This document shows, piece by piece, positions 7,874 to 16,066 of a DNA stretch of 64,000 nt. The stretch spans positions 1 through 64,000 of the forward strand of contig CANRIP010000010.1 of assembly GCA_947630715.1 (NCBI GenBank). The letters are read 5' to 3'. Origin of the DNA: an uncultured Acetatifactor sp. (GTDB lineage Bacteria > Bacillota > Clostridia > Lachnospirales > Lachnospiraceae). Below the pieces are notes generated by a model. It made no database searches. It was not told the DNA's origin and saw only the letters and a list, made by a program, of their open reading frames with translations. Positions within the stretch are counted from its first letter, which is position 1; each line of letters begins with the position of its first letter. The position numbers and the translations under genes were made by a program.

Positions 7874-8040
7874 TGCACACATCTCCTTCCTGTGAAGGGT
7901 TTATTCAGTTCAGGAAATACCGTTCCGTAGCAGTATGCCTTTTCCAGATCATCGTACAGTTTGTCAAATTTCTGCCAGGGCACATATGCCATAGCCACAG
8001 GAAATCTGTCCATCTGATTGTCACACATAAAGTCCTGCAT
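7870..8040 (-). CDS. cotJA: CotJA spore coat protein
   Basis: A 56-residue protein. Its core, FPVAMAYVPWQKFDKLYDD, is characteristic of the CotJA family (AMAYVPWQ is diagnostic). It is followed by LEKAYCYGTVFPELNKPF, also conserved. An AAAGGGATC ribosome binding site precedes the ATG. It is the first gene of cotJABC, with its stop overlapping the cotJB start. In Bacillus the operon is made in the mother cell and needed for coat assembly. Confidence 0.92.
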   Translation of the reverse strand: MQDFMCDNQMDRFPVAMAYVPWQKFDKLYDDLEKAYCYGTVFPELNKPFTGRRCVQ

Positions 8041-8082
8041 TTTGATCCCTTTCTTTTACGCTTCCCATGCGTCGGTTGGTAA

Positions 8083-8109
8083 TATGATATGTTTTTTTCA
8101 TCAAATGGT
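8083..8109 (-). promoter_or_regulatory. Sporulation-sigma-like promoter of cotJABC
   Basis: On the minus strand AC (8108-8109), 16 bp, then CATATCATA (8083-8091) fits the late mother-cell sigma-K pattern AC-N16-CATAnnnTA and partly sigma-E. It sits just downstream of the degV terminator and 43 bp before the cotJA start. Confidence 0.45.
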
Positions 8110-8111
8110 GC

Positions 8112-8146
8112 AAAAAGAAAGCCGTGCCCGCAGGCTCCGGCTTTCT
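8112..8146 (-). terminator. Terminator after the degV-like gene
   Basis: On the minus strand AGAAAGCCG and CGGCTTTCT form a 9-bp stem with a 13-nt loop followed by TTTTT. It closes the degV transcript beyond the repeat array. Confidence 0.7.
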
Positions 8147-8345
8147 GAAAACTTTTTTGATTCCGTTGAACTTTTTCTGATTCCGTAAAACTTTTTTTAT
8201 TTCCGTTGAACTTTTTCTAGTATTTCCGTAGAACTTTCCTGATTCCGTAAAACTTTTTCTAGTATTTCCGTTGAACTTTTTCTATTTCCGTAGAACTTTT
8301 TCTGATTCTGTTGAACTTTTTTATTTCCGTAGAACTTTCCCTGGT
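8147..8345 (-). repeat. Degenerate tandem array in the degV 3' region
   Basis: About nine to ten units of 19-23 nt lie between the degV stop and its terminator. On the minus strand they follow AAAAAGTTC(A/T)ACGGAAAT, with two end types: AATCAG or AATACTAG. Variants alternate GTTCAAC, GTTCTAC and GTTTTAC. No conserved reading frame is maintained because unit length varies. Confidence 0.85.
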
Positions 8346-9218
8346 TTATCTGGATTCCCCCATAAAAAACAAGGCGATGGTTCCGGGGCCTGAATGGGCT
8401 CCTATGGTGGGACCGATGTGATTAATCAGAAAATTCTGGATGCCAAAGCGCTCCCTTATCTGATCCCGCACATATTCCGCGTCCTCCAGCGCATCTCCAT
8501 GGCTGATAAAAACGCAGTCATCCCGGTTTTCCTGAAGATAACTCCCCATTTTCTCGCCCATATAATCCACCAGGGCGTTCAAAGATTTCTTGCGCCCTCT
8601 CACCTTGTCGATCACGATCAGATGTCCCTCGCCGTCCACATGCAGCTTGGGCTTGATGGAAACAAGGGTGCCGATCACAGCCGCGGTCTTACTGACTCTC
8701 CCGCCCCGATGGAGATGGAACAAATCGTCCACCGTAAACACATGGGTAAAATTCTGCACATGGGAATTCAGCCACTCCGCCGTTTCGTCCATGGTTTTCC
8801 CGGCATCCCGCAGACGTACCGCCTTATGCACAAAAAGTCCCTCTCCCATGGAGGCGCTGAGACTGTCCACCACGATAATTCTGCAATCCGGATGTTCCTC
8901 CATCACTTCCTCGGCAGCCAGCCGCATATTATTATAAGTGCCGCTTAACCCGGACGAAAACGCCAGATGCAGGATCTCCTTATTCTTCTTAATCCATTCT
9001 TCAAAATTCGCCTTGGCTTCTTCGGGATTGATCTGGGAAGTGGTAGGCATTTTCCCTTCGTTACGCATCATGGCGTAAAACTCTTTCCAGTCCAGCTCCC
9101 TGTCCCGCCCGTAAGTCACGTCATCCAGGATATAGCTGATAGGCATACATCCCACGTTGTGCTTTTCTAAATATTCCACCGGAAGATCCGCAGTAGAGTC
9201 CGTTGTGATCTGAAACAT
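8346..9218 (-). CDS. DegV family fatty-acid-binding protein
   Basis: A 290-residue DegV protein, the FakB-type fatty acid carrier of Firmicutes that presents fatty acids to the FakA kinase. The start FQITTDSTADLP is the family signature (T-D-S-T/S-D-L), and the second half has HLHRGGRVSKTAAVIG, the ligand-contacting segment, and later GPTIGAHSGPGTIALFF, also conserved. The ATG at 9218 fits the usual N-terminus. A longer frame upstream has no support. No fakA gene is in the window. It is monocistronic, with a terminator beyond the repeat array. Confidence 0.9.
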   Translation of the reverse strand: MFQITTDSTADLPVEYLEKHNVGCMPISYILDDVTYGRDRELDWKEFYAMMRNEGKMPTTSQINPEEAKANFEEWIKKNKEILHLAFSSGLSGTYNNMRLAAEEVMEEHPDCRIIVVDSLSASMGEGLFVHKAVRLRDAGKTMDETAEWLNSHVQNFTHVFTVDDLFHLHRGGRVSKTAAVIGTLVSIKPKLHVDGEGHLIVIDKVRGRKKSLNALVDYMGEKMGSYLQENRDDCVFISHGDALEDAEYVRDQIRERFGIQNFLINHIGPTIGAHSGPGTIALFFMGESR

Positions 9219-9374
9219 AAGCTCTGACCCCCATCTGGTAATGAACGGAAAACAACCGTTTTCCGATGGCATATGCCAATGTCATTGTACCATGATACGG
9301 TCAATATTTCAATTATTTTTGCCGTGCTTTCGGAATTATTTTTCGGAATTACCTGTCGGACAGCGGCAGTTTCG

Positions 9375-10418
9375 TCACCAGTACTTCCGGACGGTCTCCA
9401 GCGCTTCTTCCTCACTCATGCCGCACTGAACCGCCAGTTCCTGAGCCGCTGTTTCTAATGTGCCTTTGAGATGTTTGATTGTCTGGATAATACCTTCCTC
9501 TTTGCCCTCTTTTCTGCCTCGTTCTATTCCCTCCGTAATGCCTTCCTTCCGGGCTACCCGCCTTGTCTCCTGCACATCATATCCCTTAAAGTTCGCAAAT
9601 AGTTCTCCCATTCTGCGCTCCTTCACCTGATCGGCAAACCGCTCTGCTTCCTCCCGAGGCACATTCAGCCTGCTTAACAGGATTTCCGTCAACTGTCCCA
9701 TGAAACTCAGTAAATATTCCGGAGTGTCCGCCGTCACCCGCTCCAGATAAGACGAAGGCACTTCATCTTTTAAAACAGCAAAGTCCTCTGTCCCATGCAG
9801 CTTGTTGAGCATCATTACAATGGAAAGCTCATCCTCTTTCTCCATCAGCATCCGATTGGTATACTGGTTCAACTGTACCATGATGCAGCGATAATCCGGA
9901 ACGTACTCCCCCAACATGTCGCCAAACAGCACTCTCTCATGAAGTCGGATAGCAGCCCTCCACTTGCCTGTCCCCTCATAGTACACGATGGGCAAAATCG
10001 GCGGATACCGAAATCCCTTGGTTTTGCTGGATCCCTTTTGTTTCCTCTCCTGCTCTTTCTCGTAGTCTTCCCAGATAAATGTCATGTAGCGGAATATCTG
10101 CATGACTACATTATAATCCACATTGGACTTGTGTTCAATAAGGGAGATCAGATAAAAGGGCATTTTCTGTTCCTTTAGCCGTATTCGTTTCACCACATCG
10201 GAATTACGTTCCTCCGTGAATAAATGTACGAACCGCTCTGTCTCATCTTCGATGTCTCCGGGCTGTACGTCCTTTAGCATCGGAATGTCCACATACCCCC
10301 GCAAAAACTGGGCGCATAGAATGGGGTCCTGAAAGATCAGTTTACCGGAACTGTCCCGGAGTTTTCGCCCCTGTCTCTGAAGTCTCTTTGTCCCTTGTGT
10401 CTCTCTTTTCTGTGCCAC
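9375..10418 (-). CDS. Rpn/YhgA-like family nuclease (PD-(D/E)xK)
   Basis: A 347-residue protein of the recombination-promoting nuclease family, often labelled putative transposase. The nuclease core is visible: DVVKRIRL supplies the acidic residue and LISLIEHKSNVDYNVVMQI carries the E-x-K pair, preceding the FRYMTFIWEDYE helix. The C-terminus holds charged coiled sequence (RKEGITEGIERGRKEGKEEG), common in this family. The GTG at 10418 is preferred because AGGAAGG is 6 nt upstream and gives a start (VAQKRETQG) like relatives. The ATG at 10469 is an alternative. It is likely involved in horizontal gene transfer or recombination. Confidence 0.82.
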   Translation of the reverse strand: MAQKRETQGTKRLQRQGRKLRDSSGKLIFQDPILCAQFLRGYVDIPMLKDVQPGDIEDETERFVHLFTEERNSDVVKRIRLKEQKMPFYLISLIEHKSNVDYNVVMQIFRYMTFIWEDYEKEQERKQKGSSKTKGFRYPPILPIVYYEGTGKWRAAIRLHERVLFGDMLGEYVPDYRCIMVQLNQYTNRMLMEKEDELSIVMMLNKLHGTEDFAVLKDEVPSSYLERVTADTPEYLLSFMGQLTEILLSRLNVPREEAERFADQVKERRMGELFANFKGYDVQETRRVARKEGITEGIERGRKEGKEEGIIQTIKHLKGTLETAAQELAVQCGMSEEEALETVRKYW

Positions 10419-10604
10419 TTGCACCTTCCTCTCCGCATGAGAAAAGTGCCGGATCGCACAGAAATCCATCCAAACGCCTGTCCCATGCCCCTGCTCTGTT
10501 GTCGGTTACCTTTCGTGGGATGCTTACCTGAAATACTTTCCATCAGCAGAATTTCAATGATGAAATATAGAATACTGACAGTACGCATGACTGCCGATAA
10601 CCAT

Positions 10605-10633
10605 ACTATAACAGAGGTTGTGCGGGTTTACAA
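10605..10633 (-). promoter_or_regulatory. Promoter of the Rpn nuclease gene
   Basis: TTGTAA (10628-10633), 17 bp, TATAGT (10605-10610) on the minus strand, a good sigma-A match. It lies just after the germination gene and 187 bp before the nuclease start. Confidence 0.6.
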
Positions 10634-10646
10634 GTGGTTTTCAAAA

Positions 10647-12302
10647 TTACTTTTGCCGCGCTCCGGGAAGCCTTCTTCGGATCAGCCGGTTTTTCAGCTT
10701 TTTCCAGTGAAAGGGAATCAGCGGATACAGATAACTGTTCCCCGACACTGTCCGGTTGCAGCAAATCCCCAAAATGGCAATCAGAATCGCCGCCAGATAC
10801 CCGGCAAGCCCAAACAACTGCGTCAGGATCAGGTTTAAAATTCTCAAAAATTTCAGCGCGTACCCCAGTTCATAGTTGGACTGGGTGTAATTGGCGATAG
10901 CGACAAACGCCATATACAGCATGACCTCCGCGCTGAACCACCCGCTGTTGACGGAAAATTCCCCCAACACCAGCGCCGCCAACACGCTCAGGGGAGTGCT
11001 GAGCATGTTGGGCGTATTGACCGCCGCCAGTTTCAGACCGTCGATTGCCAGCTCCAGCAGCAGAAACTGCCAGATCAGGGGAAGGTTGGGTTCTTCCTTC
11101 AGGAGAATGAAGGAAAAGCTTTCCGGCACCCACTGAGGGTGGTTCATCAACAGCAAAAAGGTAGGCGTGATCAGATAGGTAAGCAGGGAAATCACAAATC
11201 TGGTCAGCCGCAGATAAGTCCCTGTAAGCGGAGGGAAATAATAATCGTCCGCCTCCTCCACCACATCGAAAATGGTGGTGGGAAGAATCATGGCGGAGGG
11301 GGAATTGTCCACCAGGATCACAAGATTGCCCTCCAGCGCCTGAGCCGCCGCCGTGTCCGGGCGTTCTGTATATTTAAATTTCGGGAACGGATTGTACCAT
11401 CTGCGCTGATACAGGCATTCCGCCAAGGATTCCTGATTCATGGTAAGCGCATCCACCTGAATGGAGCGGATTTTTCTTCTGACGTCCTCCAGAAAGGCTT
11501 CATCCACGCGCCCCTTCATATAGCAAAGCACAATGTCCGTCCGGGAACTGTTCCCGGCGTTCATCATCTCCATGCAAAGATCCGTACTGCGGATTCTTCT
11601 GCGGATCAACGCCGTATTGGACACCACCGTCTCCACAAAACCATCCTTTGATCCCCGCAGCACCTTGTCCTTCTCCGGTTCCTCCACGTTTCTGGCAGGA
11701 TAAGTTCTGGAATCGATGAGCAGGGCGCTGTCAAATCCGTCCACCAGCAGCACAAACATACCCGACAGCAGGGAATGGATCACTTTCTCCAAAGCTTTAG
11801 TCGTATCCACCTCCACATAGGGGGTAAACCGGCTGGATAATCCCTGCATATCCCCGGGTAGCTGATCCGGCGTCATATCCATGAAATACTGAAGAAGTTT
11901 TTGCAGCAGCTCGTCCTTACAAAACCCATCGATCAGATACATACAGGCGCTTTTGCCTGCAAAATGAATTTCCCGGCTGATGAGATCAAAATTGTGCTCC
12001 AGATCCAGCGTCCGGTTCATAGACGCCGTATCCTGTTGCAGATCTCCCGTCAGATTTCCCGCTGAATTCCCTGCCGAATTGTCCGCCGCATTTCCCGCCG
12101 AATCTCCTGCCGAATTGTCCGCCGCATTTCCCGCTGAATTCCCTGCCGAATTGTCCGCCGCATTTCCCACCGAATCACCTGCCGGATTTTCCGCCGCATT
12201 TCCCGCCGAATCTCCTGCCGGATTGCCCGCCCCATTCTCTTTCCGCTTTCCCAACGGATTCTCCGGGGAAACGCTGTCCACACCGTTTTTGTTTGTATCC
12301 AC
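10647..12302 (-). CDS. GerA/SpoVAF family spore germination protein with repeat head
   Basis: A 551-residue membrane protein of the GerA family. After the head, residues 100-340 form the cytoplasmic domain with CMYLIDGFCKDELLQKLLQY and RFTPYVEVDTTKALEKV, closer to SpoVAF than to classical GerAA. PSAMILPTTIFDVVEEADDYY follows, then about five C-terminal helices. The first 85 residues are a low-complexity head of 12-residue units such as NAADNSAGNSAG. The start is GTG at 12302, 8 nt after GAAGGGAG. No GerB or GerC partner is adjacent, so it is an orphan subunit. It acts in the spore inner membrane. Confidence 0.88.
   Translation of the reverse strand: MDTNKNGVDSVSPENPLGKRKENGAGNPAGDSAGNAAENPAGDSVGNAADNSAGNSAGNAADNSAGDSAGNAADNSAGNSAGNLTGDLQQDTASMNRTLDLEHNFDLISREIHFAGKSACMYLIDGFCKDELLQKLLQYFMDMTPDQLPGDMQGLSSRFTPYVEVDTTKALEKVIHSLLSGMFVLLVDGFDSALLIDSRTYPARNVEEPEKDKVLRGSKDGFVETVVSNTALIRRRIRSTDLCMEMMNAGNSSRTDIVLCYMKGRVDEAFLEDVRRKIRSIQVDALTMNQESLAECLYQRRWYNPFPKFKYTERPDTAAAQALEGNLVILVDNSPSAMILPTTIFDVVEEADDYYFPPLTGTYLRLTRFVISLLTYLITPTFLLLMNHPQWVPESFSFILLKEEPNLPLIWQFLLLELAIDGLKLAAVNTPNMLSTPLSVLAALVLGEFSVNSGWFSAEVMLYMAFVAIANYTQSNYELGYALKFLRILNLILTQLFGLAGYLAAILIAILGICCNRTVSGNSYLYPLIPFHWKKLKNRLIRRRLPGARQK
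12070..12235 (-). repeat. 36-bp coding repeats in the germination gene head
   Basis: Four to five units of 36 bp encode NAA(D/E)NSAG(D/N)SAG. The units differ at a few positions, and the whole head keeps frame because the unit is divisible by three. Confidence 0.85.
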
Positions 12303-12425
12303 TCAAAAAACTCCCTTCCGGTCATGCCTGATTTTTCATAGCATTTACCAAACAGGAGTTTTTATACGAAAGGAATATGTTGTTTTTCATCCCCGGGTGC
12401 TGATACTGCCCGAGTTCGTTTTAGC

Positions 12426-12938
12426 TTACATCCCGGTGCTGCCGAAACCGCCGTTTCTTTCGCCGCAGGCCTCATCATCCACCGTGATACCGTATTCCAG
12501 AAAAATTCCCTGAGCGAATCCCGCTCCCTGCGCCACCTCCACCGTCTTTCCCTCACGGGAGGCATTGGTCATCTTAATCAAAATATGGCCTTCGTTGTCG
12601 GAAAAAAAGTAATCGCTGTCAATAATCCCCACGGTGTTGTTCATTTGAAGACGGTATTTAAAGCCCAGACCGCTTCGGGGATACAGCTTTAAAACCCATC
12701 CCTCGTCCATTTTGGCCCGAATCCCCGTGGGAATTTTTATGGACTCGCCCGGTTTCAGGCGAAAGGCGAAGGGCGCGTAAAAATCATACCCCGCGCTGCC
12801 CCTTGTGGCACGGCTTGGCAGCCGCAGACCTTCATACATCTGTACAATTTCCGAATCCGTATACTGCGAAAAATCCTCTTGTACCGCCTGCCGGAACAAA
12901 TCCTGGCTGACCTTCATAAATTGTGCGATCCGTTTCAT
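12426..12938 (-). CDS. dut: dUTP diphosphatase (dUTPase)
   Basis: A 170-residue trimeric-type dUTPase, which converts dUTP to dUMP to keep uracil out of DNA and feed thymidylate synthesis. Conserved motifs occur in order: RGSAGYDFYAP (motif 1), PRSGLGFKY (motif 2), NTVGIIDSDYF (motif 3), AQGAGFAQGIF (motif 4) and the C-terminal RNGGFGSTG (motif 5), which closes the active site. The N-terminal 40 residues are an extension beyond typical bacterial forms. The ATG is preceded by TGAGG inside the 100-bp repeat that ends two bases before it. Confidence 0.95.
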   Translation of the reverse strand: MKRIAQFMKVSQDLFRQAVQEDFSQYTDSEIVQMYEGLRLPSRATRGSAGYDFYAPFAFRLKPGESIKIPTGIRAKMDEGWVLKLYPRSGLGFKYRLQMNNTVGIIDSDYFFSDNEGHILIKMTNASREGKTVEVAQGAGFAQGIFLEYGITVDDEACGERNGGFGSTGM

Positions 12939-12939
12939 G

Positions 12940-13039
12940 TTTATACCTCATTTCCGCGCTGATCTTTGCGCATAACGAGTTTGTGTCAAGCAGTGCGCGG
13001 ACACAAATCTCGCGATTGAAAATTTTAATTTTCAATCTT
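12940..13039 (-). repeat. 100-bp structured leader repeat, copy 1 (before dut)
   Basis: This is identical to 48213-48312 except for one base, which lies in a hairpin loop. Read on the minus strand it has an AT-rich hairpin GATTGAAAAT/ATTTTCAATC, a second hairpin TTTGTGTC/GACACAAA, a GC-rich TGCGC/GCGC pairing, and ends in a ribosome binding site (TGAGGTATAAA) next to the dut ATG. The second hairpin contains TTGACA. Confidence 0.9.
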
Positions 13040-13067
13040 TCCCTCACAAAAGCCTTGACCGACTCGG

Positions 13068-13628
13068 TCAGTCACAGCATCCTCCGACATTTCCTGGTTT
13101 TTCCGTCATTACATACTCCTGGGCGTAATCGCCGCAGTGCAGAATCGGGACAGTGGGATTCGCCTGCGCCAGCGACCTGGGTACATCGATCACCCGCTGG
13201 TTGGAGCTGCCCTTCCAGAGCAGTTTCGTATCCGCCAGATCCGTCATAAATTCCCCATCCACCAGTACGTCCACATATTTCATCAGGGGATACTGGAAAA
13301 TATTTTCCCACACGTCCCCGGTATAGAGCCAGATGGTCTTCCGGGGATATTTTTCCTTGATCTGCGCCATCAGTTCTCGGACTTCCAGTCTGTTTGCGGG
13401 ATGCAGGGGATCTCCCCCGGAAAAGGTAATGCCGGAAATATAATCCCGATCCAGTTGTTCAAAAATTTCATCCCTGGCCGCCTGGTCAAAGGGCAGCCCT
13501 CCGTCCGGATCCCAGGTGATGGGATTATGGCAGTTCCGGCAGCAGTGATCGCAGCCGGCAACCCACAGAACAACCCGCAGCCCGTCCCCGTTCAGCATAT
13601 CGTCTTTGGTTATATTATGATATCTCAT
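13068..13628 (-). CDS. nrdG: Anaerobic ribonucleotide reductase activase NrdG
   Basis: A 186-residue radical SAM enzyme that generates the glycyl radical on NrdD. The iron-sulfur motif C-x3-C-x2-C is CDHCCRNC near residue 26, within WVAGCDHCCRNCHNP. GITFSGGDPLHPAN provides the SAM-binding GGD region. The C-terminus ends in the cysteines GGCCD. The ATG at 13628 gives the usual MRYHNI start. A TTG at 13679 is possible but would add an unusual head. It is directly downstream of nrdD and clearly co-transcribed. Confidence 0.93.
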   Translation of the reverse strand: MRYHNITKDDMLNGDGLRVVLWVAGCDHCCRNCHNPITWDPDGGLPFDQAARDEIFEQLDRDYISGITFSGGDPLHPANRLEVRELMAQIKEKYPRKTIWLYTGDVWENIFQYPLMKYVDVLVDGEFMTDLADTKLLWKGSSNQRVIDVPRSLAQANPTVPILHCGDYAQEYVMTEKPGNVGGCCD

Positions 13629-13690
13629 ACCAATTCTGCTCGATTCCTTCTGATTTCTTTCGTCCCGAAACGATCCCAAAGGATTACATA

Positions 13691-15880
13691 TTACATGCTT
13701 TTCCGTTCCGCAATTTCCGCCATCTTGGCATCGTTGAGCCGGGTGGAGCCATGCACTCTCGAATAAGACAGATAGCCGTTCATACGCTCGATCTTGGTCA
13801 GATTATGGCTGCCGCATTTGGGACAGACGTCCATTTCCAGCTCCTGATGGCCGCAGTCATCGCAGTACGCCAGGGAAAGGTTTACCCCTTCGTAAAATCC
13901 CATATCCATCGCCCTGCGGATCAGAGTCTTAATGGCTTCGATATTGTAATCGATGGGATACTTCACATATTGTATCTTGCCGCCGTTGCTCAGATCCCAG
14001 AACCGGTTTTCCAGATCCTGTTTCTGAATGGGGGTGATATCCTCGCTCACATGACAATGGAAACTGTTGCTCACATACTCCCGGTCCGATACGCCCTCCA
14101 CAATCCCGTATTTCTTTCTGAACTGTTTCACCTGAAGCCCGCACAGGCTCTCCGCCGGCGTCCCGTAAATGGCGTAAAGGTTGCCGTCTTCTTCCTTAAA
14201 CTCGTTGATCTTGTTGTTGATATACTCCAGAACTTCCAGCGCAAACTGGCCGTCTTCCACCAGCGATTTCCCGTTGTAAAGCTCCTGCAGCTCATTCAGC
14301 GCGGTAATGCCAAAGCTGGCCGTCGCCGTCTTCAGCAGAGGCTTGATCTTGTCCGTCAGTTTCAGATGCCCGTTTAAGAAACCGCCCTCACAGTACGCCA
14401 GAGGATTGGTTGACGCTCTCATTTCGCCCAGGTACGCATAGGTGCGGATGTGGAGCTGGCGGATCAGATTCAGATAATAATCCAGCACCTGGTAGAAATC
14501 CCTGCTCTCCTTCCTTGCCTTAGCCAGAATCATAGGCAGATGGAGAGAAACCACGCCGATATTAAATCTGCCTACAAACACCGGCTGATCCTTATCATCA
14601 GCGGGATGCATACCGCCTCTTTCATACCAGGGTGACAGGAACGCACGGCACCCCATGGGGGAAATAATTTTGCCGTACTGCTTATAAATGCCGGCCACAT
14701 ACCCCTTGCCCGTAAGGCTCAGCCAGTCGGGATACATGGTCTTTGCGGAGCACTGTACCCCCGCCTCAAAAACATCCTCCAGCGGCTTTCCGGGGCCGTG
14801 GAGATTTTCATCATACAAAAATACGATTTTGGGGAACAGCACCGGCTTTTTGCAGTCCTTCTTCCCCTGGCCCTTCCGCCGCACATTCAGCATAGTGATG
14901 GTGGCAAGCCGCGCAAATCTGCCCGTACCGGTTCCGGCCGTCACCGTGACAAAGGGATAATCCCCACGGCTGCTGGCCACCGTATTGAATTTATATTCCC
15001 AACCCTGAAAGCCCTGCTCGTACTCTTTTACCACGTCCGCGTAGGCCTCCCCTTCGGCGGTTTCCCGGTCGATGCCAAGGCGCAGATATTTTTCTATATA
15101 CTTGTTGTAGGACTTTTCCGCGTACGGCTCCAGGATCAGATCCACGCTGGGGACGGTAAAGCCGCCGTACTGCTGGCTTGCGGCGCTCAGCACAATATCT
15201 CCGATTACATCGAAGGCCACATCCAGCGTCTTGGGCTCGTTATACCAGATATTTCCCATCTCAAATCCGCCGGTCAGCACATTCTGGACGTCAAACAGAC
15301 AGCAGTTCATGGTGTCCCGCCTGGCGGACATATCGTGTACATAAATATACCCGTCCCGGCAGGCCTGGATTTCCTCCGTGGTCATAAAGAATTTCTGATA
15401 CAGCTCCTTGTTCAGTTGGTTGAAAATCAGGCTGCGCTTGGTGGAAACCAGAGCCGAATCCGTGTTGGCGTTTTCCTTGTCCCCCACATACATGATGGAC
15501 TGGCTCTTTTTGTATACATCGTCCAGCATCCGCACAAAATCCTGCTTGTAGTTCCGATAATCCCGGTAGCTTTTCGCCACCACGGGTTTCACCTGTTCCA
15601 GCGCGCTTTCCACAATGTTGTGCATCACGGGAATGGGAATATTGTCCTCCCCGATTTCCTCCGCCTTTTCGATCACATAACGGCAGATGGTCCGCTCCTC
15701 CTCCGGGGTAAATTTGGTGAGCGCCCTGTAAGCGCTTTTCCCCACGGCGTTGATCACCTTCTGCACGTTAAAGGCTTCCTTGCTGCCGTCCTTCTTGATG
15801 ACAAAGATTTCCCGGGAGGGTTGAAACTCCTCCGCGTAATTCACATGTTCCGAAACCGCCTGATCAAAATTGCTGCTCAT
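13691..15880 (-). CDS. nrdD: Anaerobic ribonucleoside-triphosphate reductase
   Basis: A class III reductase of 729 residues that makes dNTPs without oxygen. An N-terminal ATP-cone (FVIKKDGSKEAFNVQKV, about 27-110) provides allosteric control. The C-terminal end holds the zinc site CDDCGH...CPKCGSHN and RMNGYLSYSR, where the glycine carries the radical. The ATG at 15880 lies 10 nt after AGGAAGG and starts MSSNFDQ. Upstream ATGs are close. nrdG follows. Two NrdR-like boxes lie upstream, and there is no aerobic enzyme nearby, consistent with an anaerobe. Confidence 0.95.
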   Translation of the reverse strand: MSSNFDQAVSEHVNYAEEFQPSREIFVIKKDGSKEAFNVQKVINAVGKSAYRALTKFTPEEERTICRYVIEKAEEIGEDNIPIPVMHNIVESALEQVKPVVAKSYRDYRNYKQDFVRMLDDVYKKSQSIMYVGDKENANTDSALVSTKRSLIFNQLNKELYQKFFMTTEEIQACRDGYIYVHDMSARRDTMNCCLFDVQNVLTGGFEMGNIWYNEPKTLDVAFDVIGDIVLSAASQQYGGFTVPSVDLILEPYAEKSYNKYIEKYLRLGIDRETAEGEAYADVVKEYEQGFQGWEYKFNTVASSRGDYPFVTVTAGTGTGRFARLATITMLNVRRKGQGKKDCKKPVLFPKIVFLYDENLHGPGKPLEDVFEAGVQCSAKTMYPDWLSLTGKGYVAGIYKQYGKIISPMGCRAFLSPWYERGGMHPADDKDQPVFVGRFNIGVVSLHLPMILAKARKESRDFYQVLDYYLNLIRQLHIRTYAYLGEMRASTNPLAYCEGGFLNGHLKLTDKIKPLLKTATASFGITALNELQELYNGKSLVEDGQFALEVLEYINNKINEFKEEDGNLYAIYGTPAESLCGLQVKQFRKKYGIVEGVSDREYVSNSFHCHVSEDITPIQKQDLENRFWDLSNGGKIQYVKYPIDYNIEAIKTLIRRAMDMGFYEGVNLSLAYCDDCGHQELEMDVCPKCGSHNLTKIERMNGYLSYSRVHGSTRLNDAKMAEIAERKSM

Positions 15881-15915
15881 TCCTTCCATCCCTTCCTGTC
15901 GGCAAGTATCGATCA

Positions 15916-15962
15916 TTACCAAATCTAGTTGCAAATGATGTTCCGCCATCAACATCTTGTGT
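15916..15962 (-). promoter_or_regulatory. Pair of NrdR-like boxes before nrdD
   Basis: Two sites, 15947-15962 (ACACAAGATGTTGATG on the minus strand) and 15916-15931 (CAACTAGATTTGGTAA), resemble the 16-bp NrdR box. They are spaced 31 bp apart, three helical turns, as is usual for NrdR pairs. The second box is weak (8 of 16). Confidence 0.45.
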
Positions 15963-16012
15963 CCGCTACCTATCAGTATAAGTGAGAATGGGCCGGTTGT
16001 CAACGAGTGCGC

Positions 16013-16052
16013 GCAAAAAAAATCTCCTGTTTTTTTACAAAAACAAGAGATT
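16013..16052 (-). terminator. Terminator of the WYL regulator transcript
   Basis: On the minus strand AATCTCTTGTTTTT pairs with AAAAACAGGAGATT (one mismatch) around a 4-nt loop, followed by a run of Ts. It separates the WYL gene from nrdD. Confidence 0.75.
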
Positions 16053-16066
16053 CTTTCCCAGCCCGT

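Noticed and set aside
8147..8345. Possible CRISPR or small repeat-coded protein
   Set aside because: There are no spacers and the unit length varies, which breaks any reading frame.
11980..12513. Plus-strand frame rich in FPAEFPAELSAA repeats opposite the germination gene
   Set aside because: It is the antisense shadow of the 36-bp coding repeats and has no ribosome binding site.
12832..13047. Open frame on the minus strand reading through the 100-bp repeat into the dut region
   Set aside because: The frame overlaps dut in another frame and lacks a good ribosome binding site. The shared peptide-like sequence in both repeat copies is noted, but conservation may come from the DNA or RNA structure.
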